Shown: one piece after another, positions 1-8,116 of the stretch | How positions within the stretch are numbered: position 1 is the stretch's first letter | Layout of the letters: every line of letters starts with the position of its first letter | Origin: an uncultured Bacteroidales bacterium | GTDB taxonomy: Bacteria > Bacteroidota > Bacteroidia > Bacteroidales > WCHB1-69 | NCBI GenBank assembly: GCA_900316305.1 | Contig: ONCM01000017.1 | Span: 1 to 54,320, forward strand | Length of the DNA stretch: 54,320 nucleotides | Reading direction: 5' to 3' | The notes under the pieces: model-generated | What the model saw: the letters and a program-made list of their open reading frames with translations, nothing else | Told to the model about the DNA's origin: nothing | Database searches by the model: none | Made by a program: the position numbers and the translations under genes

Positions 1-1241
1 TTGTTGAAAGCGAAAGAGGAGGAACTCCCTTCGAGAGTGGGCGGAACCTCGCAATATATGTCAAGAAATCTGAGTCCTTGTCCTGATGTCGCCAAGAAGG
101 CCTTAGAGCCAATGGAGGTAACCGAGGCGGGAATGGAGACTTGTGCCAGCATGTCTGCCCCTGCAAAGGCGAATCTGCCGATGGCTGTCAACTGCGAGGG
201 CAGTACGACGCTGCTTAAATCGGTACAAGCAGCGAAACAGGACTCCGGGATGGTGTCGATCAACGGCGGGATGACCACCTGTTGAAGACCAGTGAGCTCA
301 AAGCAGCTTTTGCCGATCTGGGTGATATTGTCAGACAGCACAACCGTCGTCAGATGTGAGAATCCGAGGAAGCAGTTGTCTCCCAGTTCCAAGGGGTCGG
401 GGCCCTCCTTGAATTCCACATAGCGGCACAGGACAGTGTCCTCTGGAATGATCCAACCCTCGTTGAGTGCATTGATTTTCCGCAAGCTGCTGGGGAAAAC
501 CAGCGAATCGATGTGTTGCGGCGGAATAGCCATCTGTTCAATCTCTTGAAGGCCTTCGTGTAAGGTGATTTTGGTCAAGGGGCAGCGCCAGAAAGCCTGG
601 TAGGGTAATACCGTCACCGAGGCTGGAATATCCACTTCGCGGAGAGAGGACCCATAGAATGCCCATATTCCGATGTGGGTCAGTCCAGCAGGCAGTTCGA
701 TGGACTCCAAAGGGGTGGACATGAATGCGTAATAGTTGATGCGTTTCACATTGGGGGACATCCCAATCTGATGAATCGTGGACCGGTGGAAAGCCCCGGA
801 GTCGATGGTCTCCACAGTGGAGGGGAGTATCACGGTGTGCATGTTCTTCTGCATGAAGAAGGCCTCCTTGTCGATGGCGGTCACGGTGTAGGTCTTTCCC
901 CCGTATGTCACGGAGGCGGGGATGGTGATCAGCGAGTCGTAGTCATAGACGGGGTAGAGGAACCCGGGTTGTCCTACCTCGTATTCGATAGTGGGTACGG
1001 GTAGAGTATGGTAAACGGAATCGTGGCAGCGTGTGACGGCCACGGTATAGGGTGCCGTGCCGGAGGTGATGCGGTAGTAGAGCGTGTCCCCGTCGGCGTT
1101 GGCGGCCTTGAAGTCATAGTCAGGCCAAGGGTTCTGTGCGGAGAGGCTGCCTGCGAGGAGGGAAAGCAGCAGGGCCATGAAGGCCGTTGCGGCGGCGAAC
1201 CGTCCGCCGCTTTTGTCGGAGGGTGTCATAATCTTTTTCAT
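1..1241 (-). CDS. BspA-like leucine-rich repeat surface protein (3' end beyond left edge)
   Basis: An open frame runs from an ATG at 1241 off the left edge (413 codons visible, no stop). The start gives MKKIMTPSDK followed by a hydrophobic stretch ending in AGSLSAQ, a clear Sec signal peptide. From about residue 110 the protein is built of repeated units of the form I.IPASV..IG..AF......L..V.LP, typical of the LRR_5/BspA family found on Bacteroidota and protozoan surfaces, where it serves adhesion or host contact. The C-terminus is off the edge, so whether it ends in a T9SS sorting domain cannot be seen. Its upstream region closely resembles that of the next gene (start 2517), suggesting shared control. 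Family assignment is firm; the ligand is unknown. Confidence 0.85.
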   Translation of the reverse strand, partial: MKKIMTPSDKSGGRFAAATAFMALLLSLLAGSLSAQNPWPDYDFKAANADGDTLYYRITSGTAPYTVAVTRCHDSVYHTLPVPTIEYEVGQPGFLYPVYDYDSLITIPASVTYGGKTYTVTAIDKEAFFMQKNMHTVILPSTVETIDSGAFHRSTIHQIGMSPNVKRINYYAFMSTPLESIELPAGLTHIGIWAFYGSSLREVDIPASVTVLPYQAFWRCPLTKITLHEGLQEIEQMAIPPQHIDSLVFPSSLRKINALNEGWIIPEDTVLCRYVEFKEGPDPLELGDNCFLGFSHLTTVVLSDNITQIGKSCFELTGLQQVVIPPLIDTIPESCFAACTDLSSVVLPSQLTAIGRFAFAGADMLAQVSIPASVTSIGSKAFLATSGQGLRFLDIYCEVPPTLEGSSSSFAFN

Positions 1242-1335
1242 TGTTTTGTTATTTTAAGGGTTTGATAATTATCTCGCAGCGAAAATACATTATTTTTTGG
1301 AATTATGAATTTTGAATGATGAATATTTGGGGAGT

Positions 1336-1367
1336 TTGTAGGGGCGAATGATTATTCGCCCTTACAA
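1336..1367. repeat. REP-like palindrome, GTAGGGGCGAAT type
   Basis: Inverted repeat with 14-bp arms (1336-1349 and 1354-1367), one mismatch and a 4-nt loop. It sits between the stop of the T9SS gene (1378) and the leucine-rich repeat gene start. It is closely similar to the palindrome at 2595-2625. Confidence 0.85.
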
Positions 1368-1377
1368 TATCGAGTCT

Positions 1378-2517
1378 CTATTCCTTTAAAAATTTCTTTG
1401 TAACCTTTCTTTTTCCATCCGTATATGTCAGAAAATACATTCCCGCAGGCAAATCGGATACTGTAATTTGGCAATTGATCCCTTTTACTCTCTGTTGAAA
1501 GCATTGTCTTCCCAACATATCCATGATCACCACTGAACCGAACATTTCCTCCCCCGTGCTCATGTCCAACACCACATACTCCGTGACGGGATTGGGGTAC
1601 AAGTTCATAACCGCCTGAGGATGTGTCGGAATATCTTCCCAAAAGTAGGAATTATCACCCATGCAGGTTTGGGCGCATCCCAAATCCTCGTGAGCCAAAT
1701 AAACCAAAGAATCATCCTTGTACATGCACTGCAGAAGCGGTAGCCATGGGTAAAAATAATAATAATAAGCAAAGACACCAGGAATATCAAGTGGGGCGGG
1801 GTATTCACAAAATTGATGAAATCCATACGTCGGTCCGACTCCTTCTATAAAACGAATAGAAAGATGATAGTCGGACAACTGGCCGGAACTGCCGGTGCCG
1901 AAAAAATAATCGTCCTGATGGTCTATCAAAGAGAGAAAAATCACCTTCCGTCCATAGATGTACCGGACACTGTCCGCCAACATGTAAATGTCGAAAGAGA
2001 GATTAAGAGAAGAATCCCACGGATAGTAATCACCAGGGCTATCCACGCATGGATTGTTACAGATACCTTTCAATACAAAAGTATCCCCTTCCGAAAGGGA
2101 CATGTCGCAAATCAATTTATGATGATTCCCTTGGTACAGGCGTCCATGTAGGGTGTCTTCATAAAGGGTGACTTGAGCGTCCCCATAATCTATAGTATTG
2201 TTATAAACCGACACAAATGCCTCTTCTGCTGGGCAATCTCCATGCCAATAATTAGAGTCAGCGTGATGCTCTTTCTGAAATCGATATGAAAATGTGACAC
2301 AATACACACCCAGCTGGTTGGGCTCCTCTGGTGGATTGTTTACATAATCTATCGGCGGCTGGCTAATGCACGTAATATTGTATTCCCACGTGCTGTCACC
2401 GAAAAAAGACATGTACTGTGCACTGGCGGGTGAGAAAGCAGACAGCAAAACAGTAAAGAACGTTGCATAAGCAAAACGCTTGCAATTTTTCTTTGTTTTG
2501 GTAATAATCTTTTTCAT
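1378..2517 (-). CDS. Secreted protein with T9SS type A sorting domain
   Basis: The 379-residue product starts with a basic region and signal peptide (MKKIITKTKKNCKRF, cleavage after SPASAQ near residue 34). The last ~75 residues are a T9SS type A C-terminal domain: NLYPNPVTEYVVLDM near the beginning, GSVVIMDMLGRQ in the middle and LPAGMYFLTYTDGKRKVTKKF at the end. Such domains are recognised by the type IX machinery and removed as the protein is attached to the cell surface. The middle ~270 residues, rich in Tyr, Trp, Asp and Cys, match no family I recognise. It follows a split lipoprotein gene on the same strand. Export route is well supported; function unknown. Confidence 0.85.
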   Translation of the reverse strand: MKKIITKTKKNCKRFAYATFFTVLLSAFSPASAQYMSFFGDSTWEYNITCISQPPIDYVNNPPEEPNQLGVYCVTFSYRFQKEHHADSNYWHGDCPAEEAFVSVYNNTIDYGDAQVTLYEDTLHGRLYQGNHHKLICDMSLSEGDTFVLKGICNNPCVDSPGDYYPWDSSLNLSFDIYMLADSVRYIYGRKVIFLSLIDHQDDYFFGTGSSGQLSDYHLSIRFIEGVGPTYGFHQFCEYPAPLDIPGVFAYYYYFYPWLPLLQCMYKDDSLVYLAHEDLGCAQTCMGDNSYFWEDIPTHPQAVMNLYPNPVTEYVVLDMSTGEEMFGSVVIMDMLGRQCFQQRVKGINCQITVSDLPAGMYFLTYTDGKRKVTKKFLKE

Positions 2518-2590
2518 TGTTTTGTTATTTTAAGGGTTTGAAATATTTTTCTTGGCAAAATACATTATTTATAGGAATTATGAATTTTTC

Positions 2591-2630
2591 GGGGTTTGTA
2601 GGGGCGAATCATTCGCCCCTACAAATCCCC
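2591..2630. repeat. REP-like palindrome, perfect 15-bp arms
   Basis: TTTGTAGGGGCGAAT at 2595-2609, one spacer base, then its exact reverse complement at 2611-2625. The flanks (GGGG before, CCCC after) extend the pairing with one bulge. It lies between the lipoprotein stop (2639) and the T9SS gene start (2517). Confidence 0.9.
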
Positions 2631-2638
2631 ATTAACCG

Positions 2639-3128
2639 TTAATCGTTATTGTACGCCGCCGTGGTGCTGAAAAACAGCCCCGTGAACGTGAACTGCAATG
2701 TGGTGGTGTCGCGATAGACCAACTGCTCTGGGATGTTCAGGAAGATGCGGTTGTTGTTCTCGTCCACGTAGTCCAAAGAACGGTCCGGCATCAGGAAGAA
2801 ATCGTCCGAGGTCAGGTCGAAAGTGTCCGTGGTTACGGCTATCGTTTCAAAATTTGAATTTGTAACGATGTTGACACTCACTGCTTTATAACATTTGGAA
2901 CCGGCTCCATAACACTCTATATGTGTAGGCTTACCTAATAGCATCACATCTCCCGGACAGTTTTTCCCATCGTGTCCGGAATAAAACCAAAGGACGGAAT
3001 GGTTGGACGTTTTACTTTCATCTTGGACACACACCACGCGATTGCCATTAACATGATAATCTTTTTTTTTGGCATCCACTAACAAATAATGCCGTCAAGG
3101 CTAATCCTAATAAAAATTTCTTTTTCAT
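2639..3128 (-). pseudogene. Lipoprotein gene split by a 9-A homopolymer frameshift (phase-variable, decayed, or sequence error)
   Basis: From an ATG at 3128 the frame encodes a textbook lipoprotein signal (MKKKFLLGLALTALFVSGC) with lipobox V-S-G-C, then enters nine A residues (3062-3070 on the plus strand, as T) and stops five codons later. The next frame, open from 3085 to 2639, carries the remaining ~140 residues. With eight A's instead of nine, the two join seamlessly as ...VSGCQKKDYHVNGN. A -7 box at 3159-3166 fits a start at 3128, not at 3085. The mature part has no domain I recognise. The state could be reversible slippage, real loss, or a sequencing error; the sequence alone cannot decide. 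Confidence 0.75.
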
Positions 3129-3158
3129 ACTTAATACTTTTTGGTTTGTTTTATGTCG

Positions 3159-3166
3159 CAAAAATA
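3159..3166 (-). promoter_or_regulatory. -7 box TATTTTTG for the split lipoprotein
   Basis: Exact match to the Bacteroidota TAnnTTTG -7 box on the minus strand, 30 bp before the ATG at 3128. It supports the upstream start and therefore the frameshift reading. Confidence 0.65.
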
Positions 3167-3398
3167 CAAGATACTCTTATTCAAAATCCGCTATCCTGCT
3201 TGATAAGCGTGCTATAAGCGAATAAAAGGACAAATCGTATGAATTTGATAGAAAAAATGATAAAATGAATGATAGAATAAATAGTCCGCTATATTACTGA
3301 TATGTAATAATATGGTCACAACATCAGCTCGTGACTTGATAAGATAAGCTGATTTTGTACTTTTTTTCTGTAGTGTGTAATGTGTCGTATGTATTTTA

Positions 3399-3406
3399 TA
3401 TCTTTG
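3399..3406 (+). promoter_or_regulatory. -7 box TATCTTTG for the membrane regulator
   Basis: Exact TAnnTTTG match 20 bp before the ATG at 3427. An alternative start further upstream at 3355 would lie before this promoter, so 3427 is preferred. Confidence 0.7.
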
Positions 3407-3426
3407 CAAAAAGAAAATTGATTTTT

Positions 3427-4599
3427 ATGTTCTTGAAAATCACAAACTTAAAAAGAGGTTTTTATGAGTTGGTGTGCATTGCTGTCTTTGTCACGCTCTT
3501 CTCCTTCGTTACCATATTGCGCCCACCTGCCGTTGGAGCAATGTATAAGGAAGTCATAATAGCTGTCTTAGTGCTCTGTCTGTACTATGTCAATCGATAT
3601 GTTCTGTATCCTCACTTCTATTTGAAATTAAATATCGGAAAGTACATTATCTTTTCGCTACTGTGCATATTCTTTGTCGCAGTTGCTGAAATTATCTTGA
3701 TATACCCTCAGCTTGATAATATACTGTCGGCTATCTCCACTCCTGATGAATCTAAAAGAGCTTTCCTTGTTTACTTTTTGCTTATTTGTAGTCGTGATAT
3801 GGCCCTTTTTCTCATTACTTATATCCTCTGTAATATGCTTGTATGGCGTACTCTTAACGAAAAGTACGAATTTCGTTTGCGAAGAACTTATAATGAGATA
3901 ATGGCATTCGACATCTCCTCGCCGATTAGTCTTGACTCTGGTTACCGTACGTCTGCGGAAGAAATGTCTCCTGTTTCTTCGGAGAAGGTATTAGGCAGGG
4001 ATTTAGAAACTGACAATAGTGCATTTATTGAAGCTACTCATTATGTTAGTGTCATTGATATTCTTTATTGTGAGCAATTCAAAAATTCTACTATGGTACA
4101 CACTGTTGACATGAATATTTTGATTCACAATAGTTCATTGAAAAAAACAATAGTGTTACTTGGGAAAGAAAATGTTTTGCAAATCTCCAAAGATGTTATC
4201 GTCTCAAAAACATATATTGATGATTTTGATGGCCAGCATCTTACCATTACAGTTCCGAAAAACAACACAACAACAACGTTAGAGGTATCTTCAAAATACA
4301 AAGAAAATGTACTTCTTGTATTGGAACAATTGAAGTCTTCCCAACAGAAGAATTCGATTCCTGATGTGAATGAAAAGTCAGCGGAATGGAGAATGTCTAA
4401 ATTGTTGCAGAAGGAAAAGCATCATAAAGTGTATTTCTATGTTCGGAATAATCCCTTGTGCAAGGCGGAAGAGTTGTCAGACAAATTAAATATACGGGCG
4501 GCAACCCTCAACCGCATCCTCAAGCAGCTCAAGGCGGACGGGCTCATCACGTATGAGGGGAGCAAGAAGACGGGAGGATACAGAGTAGTTAGCAGTTAG
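3427..4599 (+). CDS. Membrane-anchored regulator: four TM segments, LytTR-like domain, C-terminal winged helix
   Basis: The 390-residue product has four predicted membrane segments (about 15-31, 43-60, 72-93 and 110-139) in a layout like LytTR-type Bacteroidota sensors. Residues ~204-300 (YVSVIDILYCEQFKNSTMVHT ... SLKKTIVLLG ... VSKTYIDDFDGQHLTIT) resemble a diverged LytTR DNA-binding domain. Residues ~320-390 look like a winged helix-turn-helix (CKAEELSDKLNIRAATLNRILKQLKADGLI). Two DNA-binding-type domains on one membrane anchor is unusual. The last five codons, VVSS plus TAG, are written by the 7-bp repeat that follows. The YitT gene 75 bp downstream has its own -7 box. The LytTR call is by pattern and moderately sure; the target genes are unknown. 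Confidence 0.7.
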   Translation: MFLKITNLKRGFYELVCIAVFVTLFSFVTILRPPAVGAMYKEVIIAVLVLCLYYVNRYVLYPHFYLKLNIGKYIIFSLLCIFFVAVAEIILIYPQLDNILSAISTPDESKRAFLVYFLLICSRDMALFLITYILCNMLVWRTLNEKYEFRLRRTYNEIMAFDISSPISLDSGYRTSAEEMSPVSSEKVLGRDLETDNSAFIEATHYVSVIDILYCEQFKNSTMVHTVDMNILIHNSSLKKTIVLLGKENVLQISKDVIVSKTYIDDFDGQHLTITVPKNNTTTTLEVSSKYKENVLLVLEQLKSSQQKNSIPDVNEKSAEWRMSKLLQKEKHHKVYFYVRNNPLCKAEELSDKLNIRAATLNRILKQLKADGLITYEGSKKTGGYRVVSS

Positions 4600-4629
4600 T
4601 AGTTAGCAGTTAGTAGTTGGCAGTTAGTT
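4584..4629. repeat. 7-bp tandem word block (GTTAGCA/GTTAGTA)
   Basis: About six tandem copies of AGTTAG[CT], starting inside the last codons of the regulator gene (its stop TAG is at 4597-4599) and ending just before the YitT promoter. Confidence 0.85.
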
Positions 4630-4641
4630 CCCAAAAAATAG

Positions 4642-4649
4642 TATCTTTG
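4642..4649 (+). promoter_or_regulatory. -7 box TATCTTTG for the YitT-family gene
   Basis: Exact TAnnTTTG match, 24 bp before the ATG at 4674 and directly after the tandem-word block. It argues against an upstream start at 4617. Confidence 0.7.
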
Positions 4650-4673
4650 CCGCCGAAATACAACGAAAACAGT

Positions 4674-5591
4674 ATGGAATTATCAAAGGAAAAACGAAAA
4701 GAGATTTTCAAAACATACGGCCTCATCATTTTGGGCACCTTCATCATGTCCATCGGGTTCGTGGTGTTCATTTCGCCGCTGAAGCTCGCGCCCGGCGGCG
4801 TGTATGGTATCGCCATCATCCTGCACCACCTCTTCAACTTCCCCATCGGTCTGTCAGGTATCTGTCTCGACCTGCCGCTGCTGCTCATCGGAACGCTGTG
4901 GCTCGGTCCCCGCTTCGGCATGAAAACCCTCGTGGGCGTCATCTCCCTGCCGGCCTTTATCTCGCTGTGGGAGAGGTTCTATGGCTACGCCCCGCTGATC
5001 GGACTGCCCAATGATCCCATGATCCCCGACCCATCGGCCACCTTCATCCTTGCCCTTTTCGGCGGCGTGATTATCGGCATCGGCCTGGGACTCATCTTCA
5101 AAACTCAAGCCACCTCCGGCGGTACGGATATTATCGCCATGATTATCGGCAAGTATTTGAAACACATCCCGTTAGGCACTATTCTCATCTTTGTGGATTC
5201 CACCATCGTCCTCTTTGCTTTGGTTGCCTTCAAAGACTGGACCATCCCGCTTTACTCTTGGCTGGTGATTTACGTGACGGGCGTGGTGATGGACAAGGTC
5301 ATCACGGGCTTCCGCGCCAACAAGGCGGTACTGATCATCTCCGAAAAATACGAGGAGATCCGCCAGCGCATCTTCGACGAACTGGACCGCGGCGGCACCT
5401 ACCTCAAAGGTGAAGGTATGTACAACCACGATGAAAAGAAGATCATCTTCACCTCCATCTCCCGCAAACAACTGCCTACACTTATCCACTTCGTCCATGA
5501 GATTGATGACAGGGCTTTCGTCACTATCTTGGATGCTTCTGAGACGCTTGGTGACGGTTTCAATTCCCTTAGAGAGAAGGCGTTGAGCTAA
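4674..5591 (+). CDS. YitT family membrane protein (YitT membrane domain + DUF2179)
   Basis: The 305-residue product starts MELSKEKRKEIFKTYG and has five to six hydrophobic segments over residues ~15-190, including FISPLKLAPGGVYGIAIILHH and the conserved TQATSGGTDIIAMI segment typical of YitT proteins. The C-terminal ~80 residues (ISEKYEEIRQRIFDELDRGGTYLKGEGMY ... ISRKQLPTLIHFVHEIDDRAFVTI) form the soluble DUF2179 domain. YitT proteins are inner-membrane proteins of uncertain transport role. The start was set by the -7 box at 4642. A strong hairpin terminator follows the stop, so the gene is probably monocistronic. Confidence 0.9.
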   Translation: MELSKEKRKEIFKTYGLIILGTFIMSIGFVVFISPLKLAPGGVYGIAIILHHLFNFPIGLSGICLDLPLLLIGTLWLGPRFGMKTLVGVISLPAFISLWERFYGYAPLIGLPNDPMIPDPSATFILALFGGVIIGIGLGLIFKTQATSGGTDIIAMIIGKYLKHIPLGTILIFVDSTIVLFALVAFKDWTIPLYSWLVIYVTGVVMDKVITGFRANKAVLIISEKYEEIRQRIFDELDRGGTYLKGEGMYNHDEKKIIFTSISRKQLPTLIHFVHEIDDRAFVTILDASETLGDGFNSLREKALS

Positions 5592-5609
5592 CGAATAATC
5601 CCAATAAAG

Positions 5610-5650
5610 AAAAACCGCAACGATCAGACGACCGTTGCGGTTTTTGTTTG
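5610..5650 (+). terminator. Rho-independent terminator after the YitT gene, likely bidirectional
   Basis: GC-rich stem built on ACCGCAACG and CGTTGCGGT, with an A tract before and a T tract after. It can also serve the opposing subtilase gene whose stop is at 5694. Confidence 0.85.
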
Positions 5651-5651
5651 T

Positions 5652-5685
5652 TTTGTAGAGACGCGCCATGGTGCGTCCCTACAAA
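5652..5685. repeat. REP-like palindrome, GTAGAGACG type
   Basis: Two 17-bp arms (5652-5668, 5669-5685) with no loop and two mismatches, centred on CCATGG. It sits between the terminator and the convergent subtilase stop. Confidence 0.85.
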
Positions 5686-5693
5686 CGGAATGA

Positions 5694-7994
5694 TTAGAAA
5701 ATCTGAAGACCAATTTCCCATTTCGGGAGGTCGGGAGTGATTGTGCCTTTCACTTTCAGCAGGTTGGAAATGCGATATTGTCCGTAAATAGCGAACCGTC
5801 TGGTGATACCCACACGCATACGCACACCGTAGTCAACAGGATTCATCCAATTATAGTTCAGGTAATGCTTCTTCACGTATGTAATCTGTTGATTATTATC
5901 GTCCTTCAACACGAGTTTGTAGCGGCTACCGGTATTCCATTCGCCGTAGATGCCGGCATCCAAATACCACCATTCCGAACCGGCACTGCTCAAAATGAAA
6001 CGGTTCACAAGCTCCAAATCGAATTTCGTGACCTTGACATTCCGTTTATATATCGCGTCTTCATTTCCAGGCAAAAGCAAAAGTATGTTGCCAGCAACGT
6101 TGTATTCGGGACCATCAATCAATGGATTATAAGTAGGAATAATATCGTCGGAAACGGCATACCAAGAGGAACCGAAACCGATACGGAAGCCAAACGCATA
6201 GCATCTGGCCAAACGCCAACTGTTGTCAAAGGCGAAGGTGAGACCGTGCGAGAGCCGTTTGGAACTCCAGATATTGCCTTGCGGACCCCACATAGAGGGC
6301 AACATGAACGAATTGTTCAGCACAAAACTAAATTTGTAGGATTTCGGGTATTTGCGCGTGTAGATGTCGTTGTCGGGAGCAGAGATTTTGCTTGCACAGC
6401 TGCAATAGCTGGCGTTTGCAGCAGTGATACTATCCACCTGAGGCAGCGATTTCTGTCCGACGACATATTTCAGATGCTGACCGTCGCTCCAGATTTCCAG
6501 TGTTTGGCCGTTTTGCAACCGGCTTTTGGAGAAACGGAGGGAGCCTTCGTCCTCATTGACAACCTTTTGATTATAACTCTCTATGGTGCCGTCGCCGTTG
6601 ACAATCTTGAAAAAGATGCTGGCATCGCCTTTTTTGCAGGTAGCATATACTGCGTCGTCATCCTCCGACAGGGAAATGTTGTTCCCAACTTCCGGTTTTT
6701 CGCCGAAGAAGTAGCCGGCCTGCGGCACGCCGTAACCGAACGCATAGTCGAAATAAGGATAGTGGTTAGCGGATTTCTCAATCTCGGTCTTCAGCTGCCA
6801 GGCGGTGTATTCAGGATGTAATTGCTTAACGCACGCGGCGAAACCGGCCATCATCGGGGAGGAGAAAGAGGTACCGGAGGCCTGCGTGAAGTTGCCCTTG
6901 CTACCGGCCACCCAGTTGTCATCGCCCATGGCTACCACATTGGGTTTCATGCGACCGTCCGCAGTCGGACCGAAGGAGCTGAAACTGGCGATTCTGTCGA
7001 TGCTTTTAACGGCACCCACGGAGAGGACACTGTCGGCATCGGCGGGGGTGATGAGCATTCGCCACTCCCTGTCATCGCCTTCGTTGCCCATGGAGTTGCA
7101 GACCAAAATACCCTTGCGGGCGGCAGTGTTAGCAGCCTTGGCCACTCTGGATGTCTGACCGTCCATATTCTTGAGCATGTAACGCTGTTTGCCATAACCG
7201 AGAGAGCTGTTCAAGATGTCGGCACCGTTTTGGTCGGCCCATTCAAGTCCCTGCACCCACCAGATCTCCTCTTTCAAGGGCTCGGAGGCCACTTCAGTGC
7301 GTGCCAACAGGAACTGTGCGTCGGGGGCCATGCCGAGCATCTGGCTTCCGTTCATGATGCCCGCGATGCAGCTCAGCACCATGCGACCGTGTGATTCCGC
7401 CTCATAGACGTACTCTTTCTTTTTCACGAAGTTCCAAGTCTTCACAATTTGGCCGTTGTCGCGTAGATGCTGGAACGCGGGGTGCGTGTCGGCTTCCTTG
7501 AAACCGCCGTCCAAGATGGCGATGCGCACGCCCTTGCCGGTGATTTTGTGCTCCTTGAACAGCTCGCCGTGGTGGATGCTGATCTGCTCACCGGCGTAGT
7601 CGCTGGTCACATTTTCGGTAATGTTGTTTTCGGCAAGCTCCATGTCGCTGGCAATCAGCTGGATATCTGCCACGAACGGGAATTGCCTAATTTTGGCAAT
7701 TTGCTCTTCCGTAGCCATCACGCCAGCCGCGTTGAGCCACCGCGATGTGCCCACCAGCTCCTCACAAGCTGTTTTCACCTGTGAGGCATAGTTGCTGTTC
7801 ACGGGATAGTTGGTGATGTCGTACAAATCCGCCCCGCACTGCGCGTAACGCTCAATGGCCTTCGCATCAAAGTATTGATACGGGTCAAACGTGGTGTTCT
7901 GCTTGTCCGTGAAGAACACCCAATAGCTGTTCTGCGCACTCGCGATGCCAAGAATGGCGCAGAAGAGGGTAAATAATAATGTAATTTTTTTCAT
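5694..7994 (-). CDS. Secreted S8 subtilisin-like protease with a C-terminal outer-membrane-type beta-barrel
   Basis: The 766-residue product begins with a signal peptide (cleavage after GIASA, residue 20). The subtilase catalytic triad is visible: D162 in AILDGGF, H202 in SHGRM and S376 in GTSFSSPMMAG, with the oxyanion Asn at N304 in MGNEG. The protease ends near residue 420 and is followed by a ~110-residue linker region containing CSC. Residues ~550-766 show alternating hydrophobic and aromatic strands (YKFSFVLNNSF, AFGFRIGFGSSWYAV, WWYLDAGIYGEWN, GVRMRVGITRRFAIYGQYRI) and end in a terminal Phe, as outer-membrane beta-barrels do. No T9SS sorting domain is present, so the barrel may anchor the enzyme. 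Protease call firm; barrel inferred from pattern. Confidence 0.9.
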   Translation of the reverse strand: MKKITLLFTLFCAILGIASAQNSYWVFFTDKQNTTFDPYQYFDAKAIERYAQCGADLYDITNYPVNSNYASQVKTACEELVGTSRWLNAAGVMATEEQIAKIRQFPFVADIQLIASDMELAENNITENVTSDYAGEQISIHHGELFKEHKITGKGVRIAILDGGFKEADTHPAFQHLRDNGQIVKTWNFVKKKEYVYEAESHGRMVLSCIAGIMNGSQMLGMAPDAQFLLARTEVASEPLKEEIWWVQGLEWADQNGADILNSSLGYGKQRYMLKNMDGQTSRVAKAANTAARKGILVCNSMGNEGDDREWRMLITPADADSVLSVGAVKSIDRIASFSSFGPTADGRMKPNVVAMGDDNWVAGSKGNFTQASGTSFSSPMMAGFAACVKQLHPEYTAWQLKTEIEKSANHYPYFDYAFGYGVPQAGYFFGEKPEVGNNISLSEDDDAVYATCKKGDASIFFKIVNGDGTIESYNQKVVNEDEGSLRFSKSRLQNGQTLEIWSDGQHLKYVVGQKSLPQVDSITAANASYCSCASKISAPDNDIYTRKYPKSYKFSFVLNNSFMLPSMWGPQGNIWSSKRLSHGLTFAFDNSWRLARCYAFGFRIGFGSSWYAVSDDIIPTYNPLIDGPEYNVAGNILLLLPGNEDAIYKRNVKVTKFDLELVNRFILSSAGSEWWYLDAGIYGEWNTGSRYKLVLKDDNNQQITYVKKHYLNYNWMNPVDYGVRMRVGITRRFAIYGQYRISNLLKVKGTITPDLPKWEIGLQIF

Positions 7995-8013
7995 ATTTGA
8001 AGAAATTTATTTT

Positions 8014-8046
8014 CAGTTAGCAGTTAGTAGTTAGCAATTAGCAGTT
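8014..8046. repeat. 7-bp tandem word block (CAGTTAG), left arm of an inverted pair
   Basis: Four to five copies of AGTTAG[CT]A upstream of the subtilase start. The block at 8117-8151 carries the same word on the other strand, so the two could pair around the subtilase promoter. Confidence 0.8.
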
Positions 8047-8086
8047 GAATCGTGATTCGTTAATATTAACTATACGTAACAAACTG

Positions 8087-8094
8087 CAAAATTA
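8087..8094 (-). promoter_or_regulatory. -7 box TAATTTTG for the subtilase gene
   Basis: Exact TAnnTTTG match on the minus strand, 92 bp before the ATG at 7994. It is placed between two oppositely oriented repeat blocks, which would put one block in the 5' leader. Confidence 0.55.
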
Positions 8095-8116
8095 CATATT
8101 TATTTCTTTTCGCCAA

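Larger units (their letters stand above)
3129..3426. other. AT-rich divergent promoter region
   Basis: About 300 bases between the divergent lipoprotein and regulator genes. It holds one -7 box for each direction (3159-3166 minus, 3399-3406 plus). No convincing coding sequence; the small open frames here are AT-rich and lack starts with support. No tandem-word or GTAG repeat is present. Confidence 0.6.

Noticed and set aside
3212-3409. Possible 65-residue protein on the minus strand in the 3.1-3.4 kb gap
   Set aside because: It overlaps the plus-strand promoter and is AT-driven (Tyr, His, Phe rich) with no domain or ribosome-binding site.
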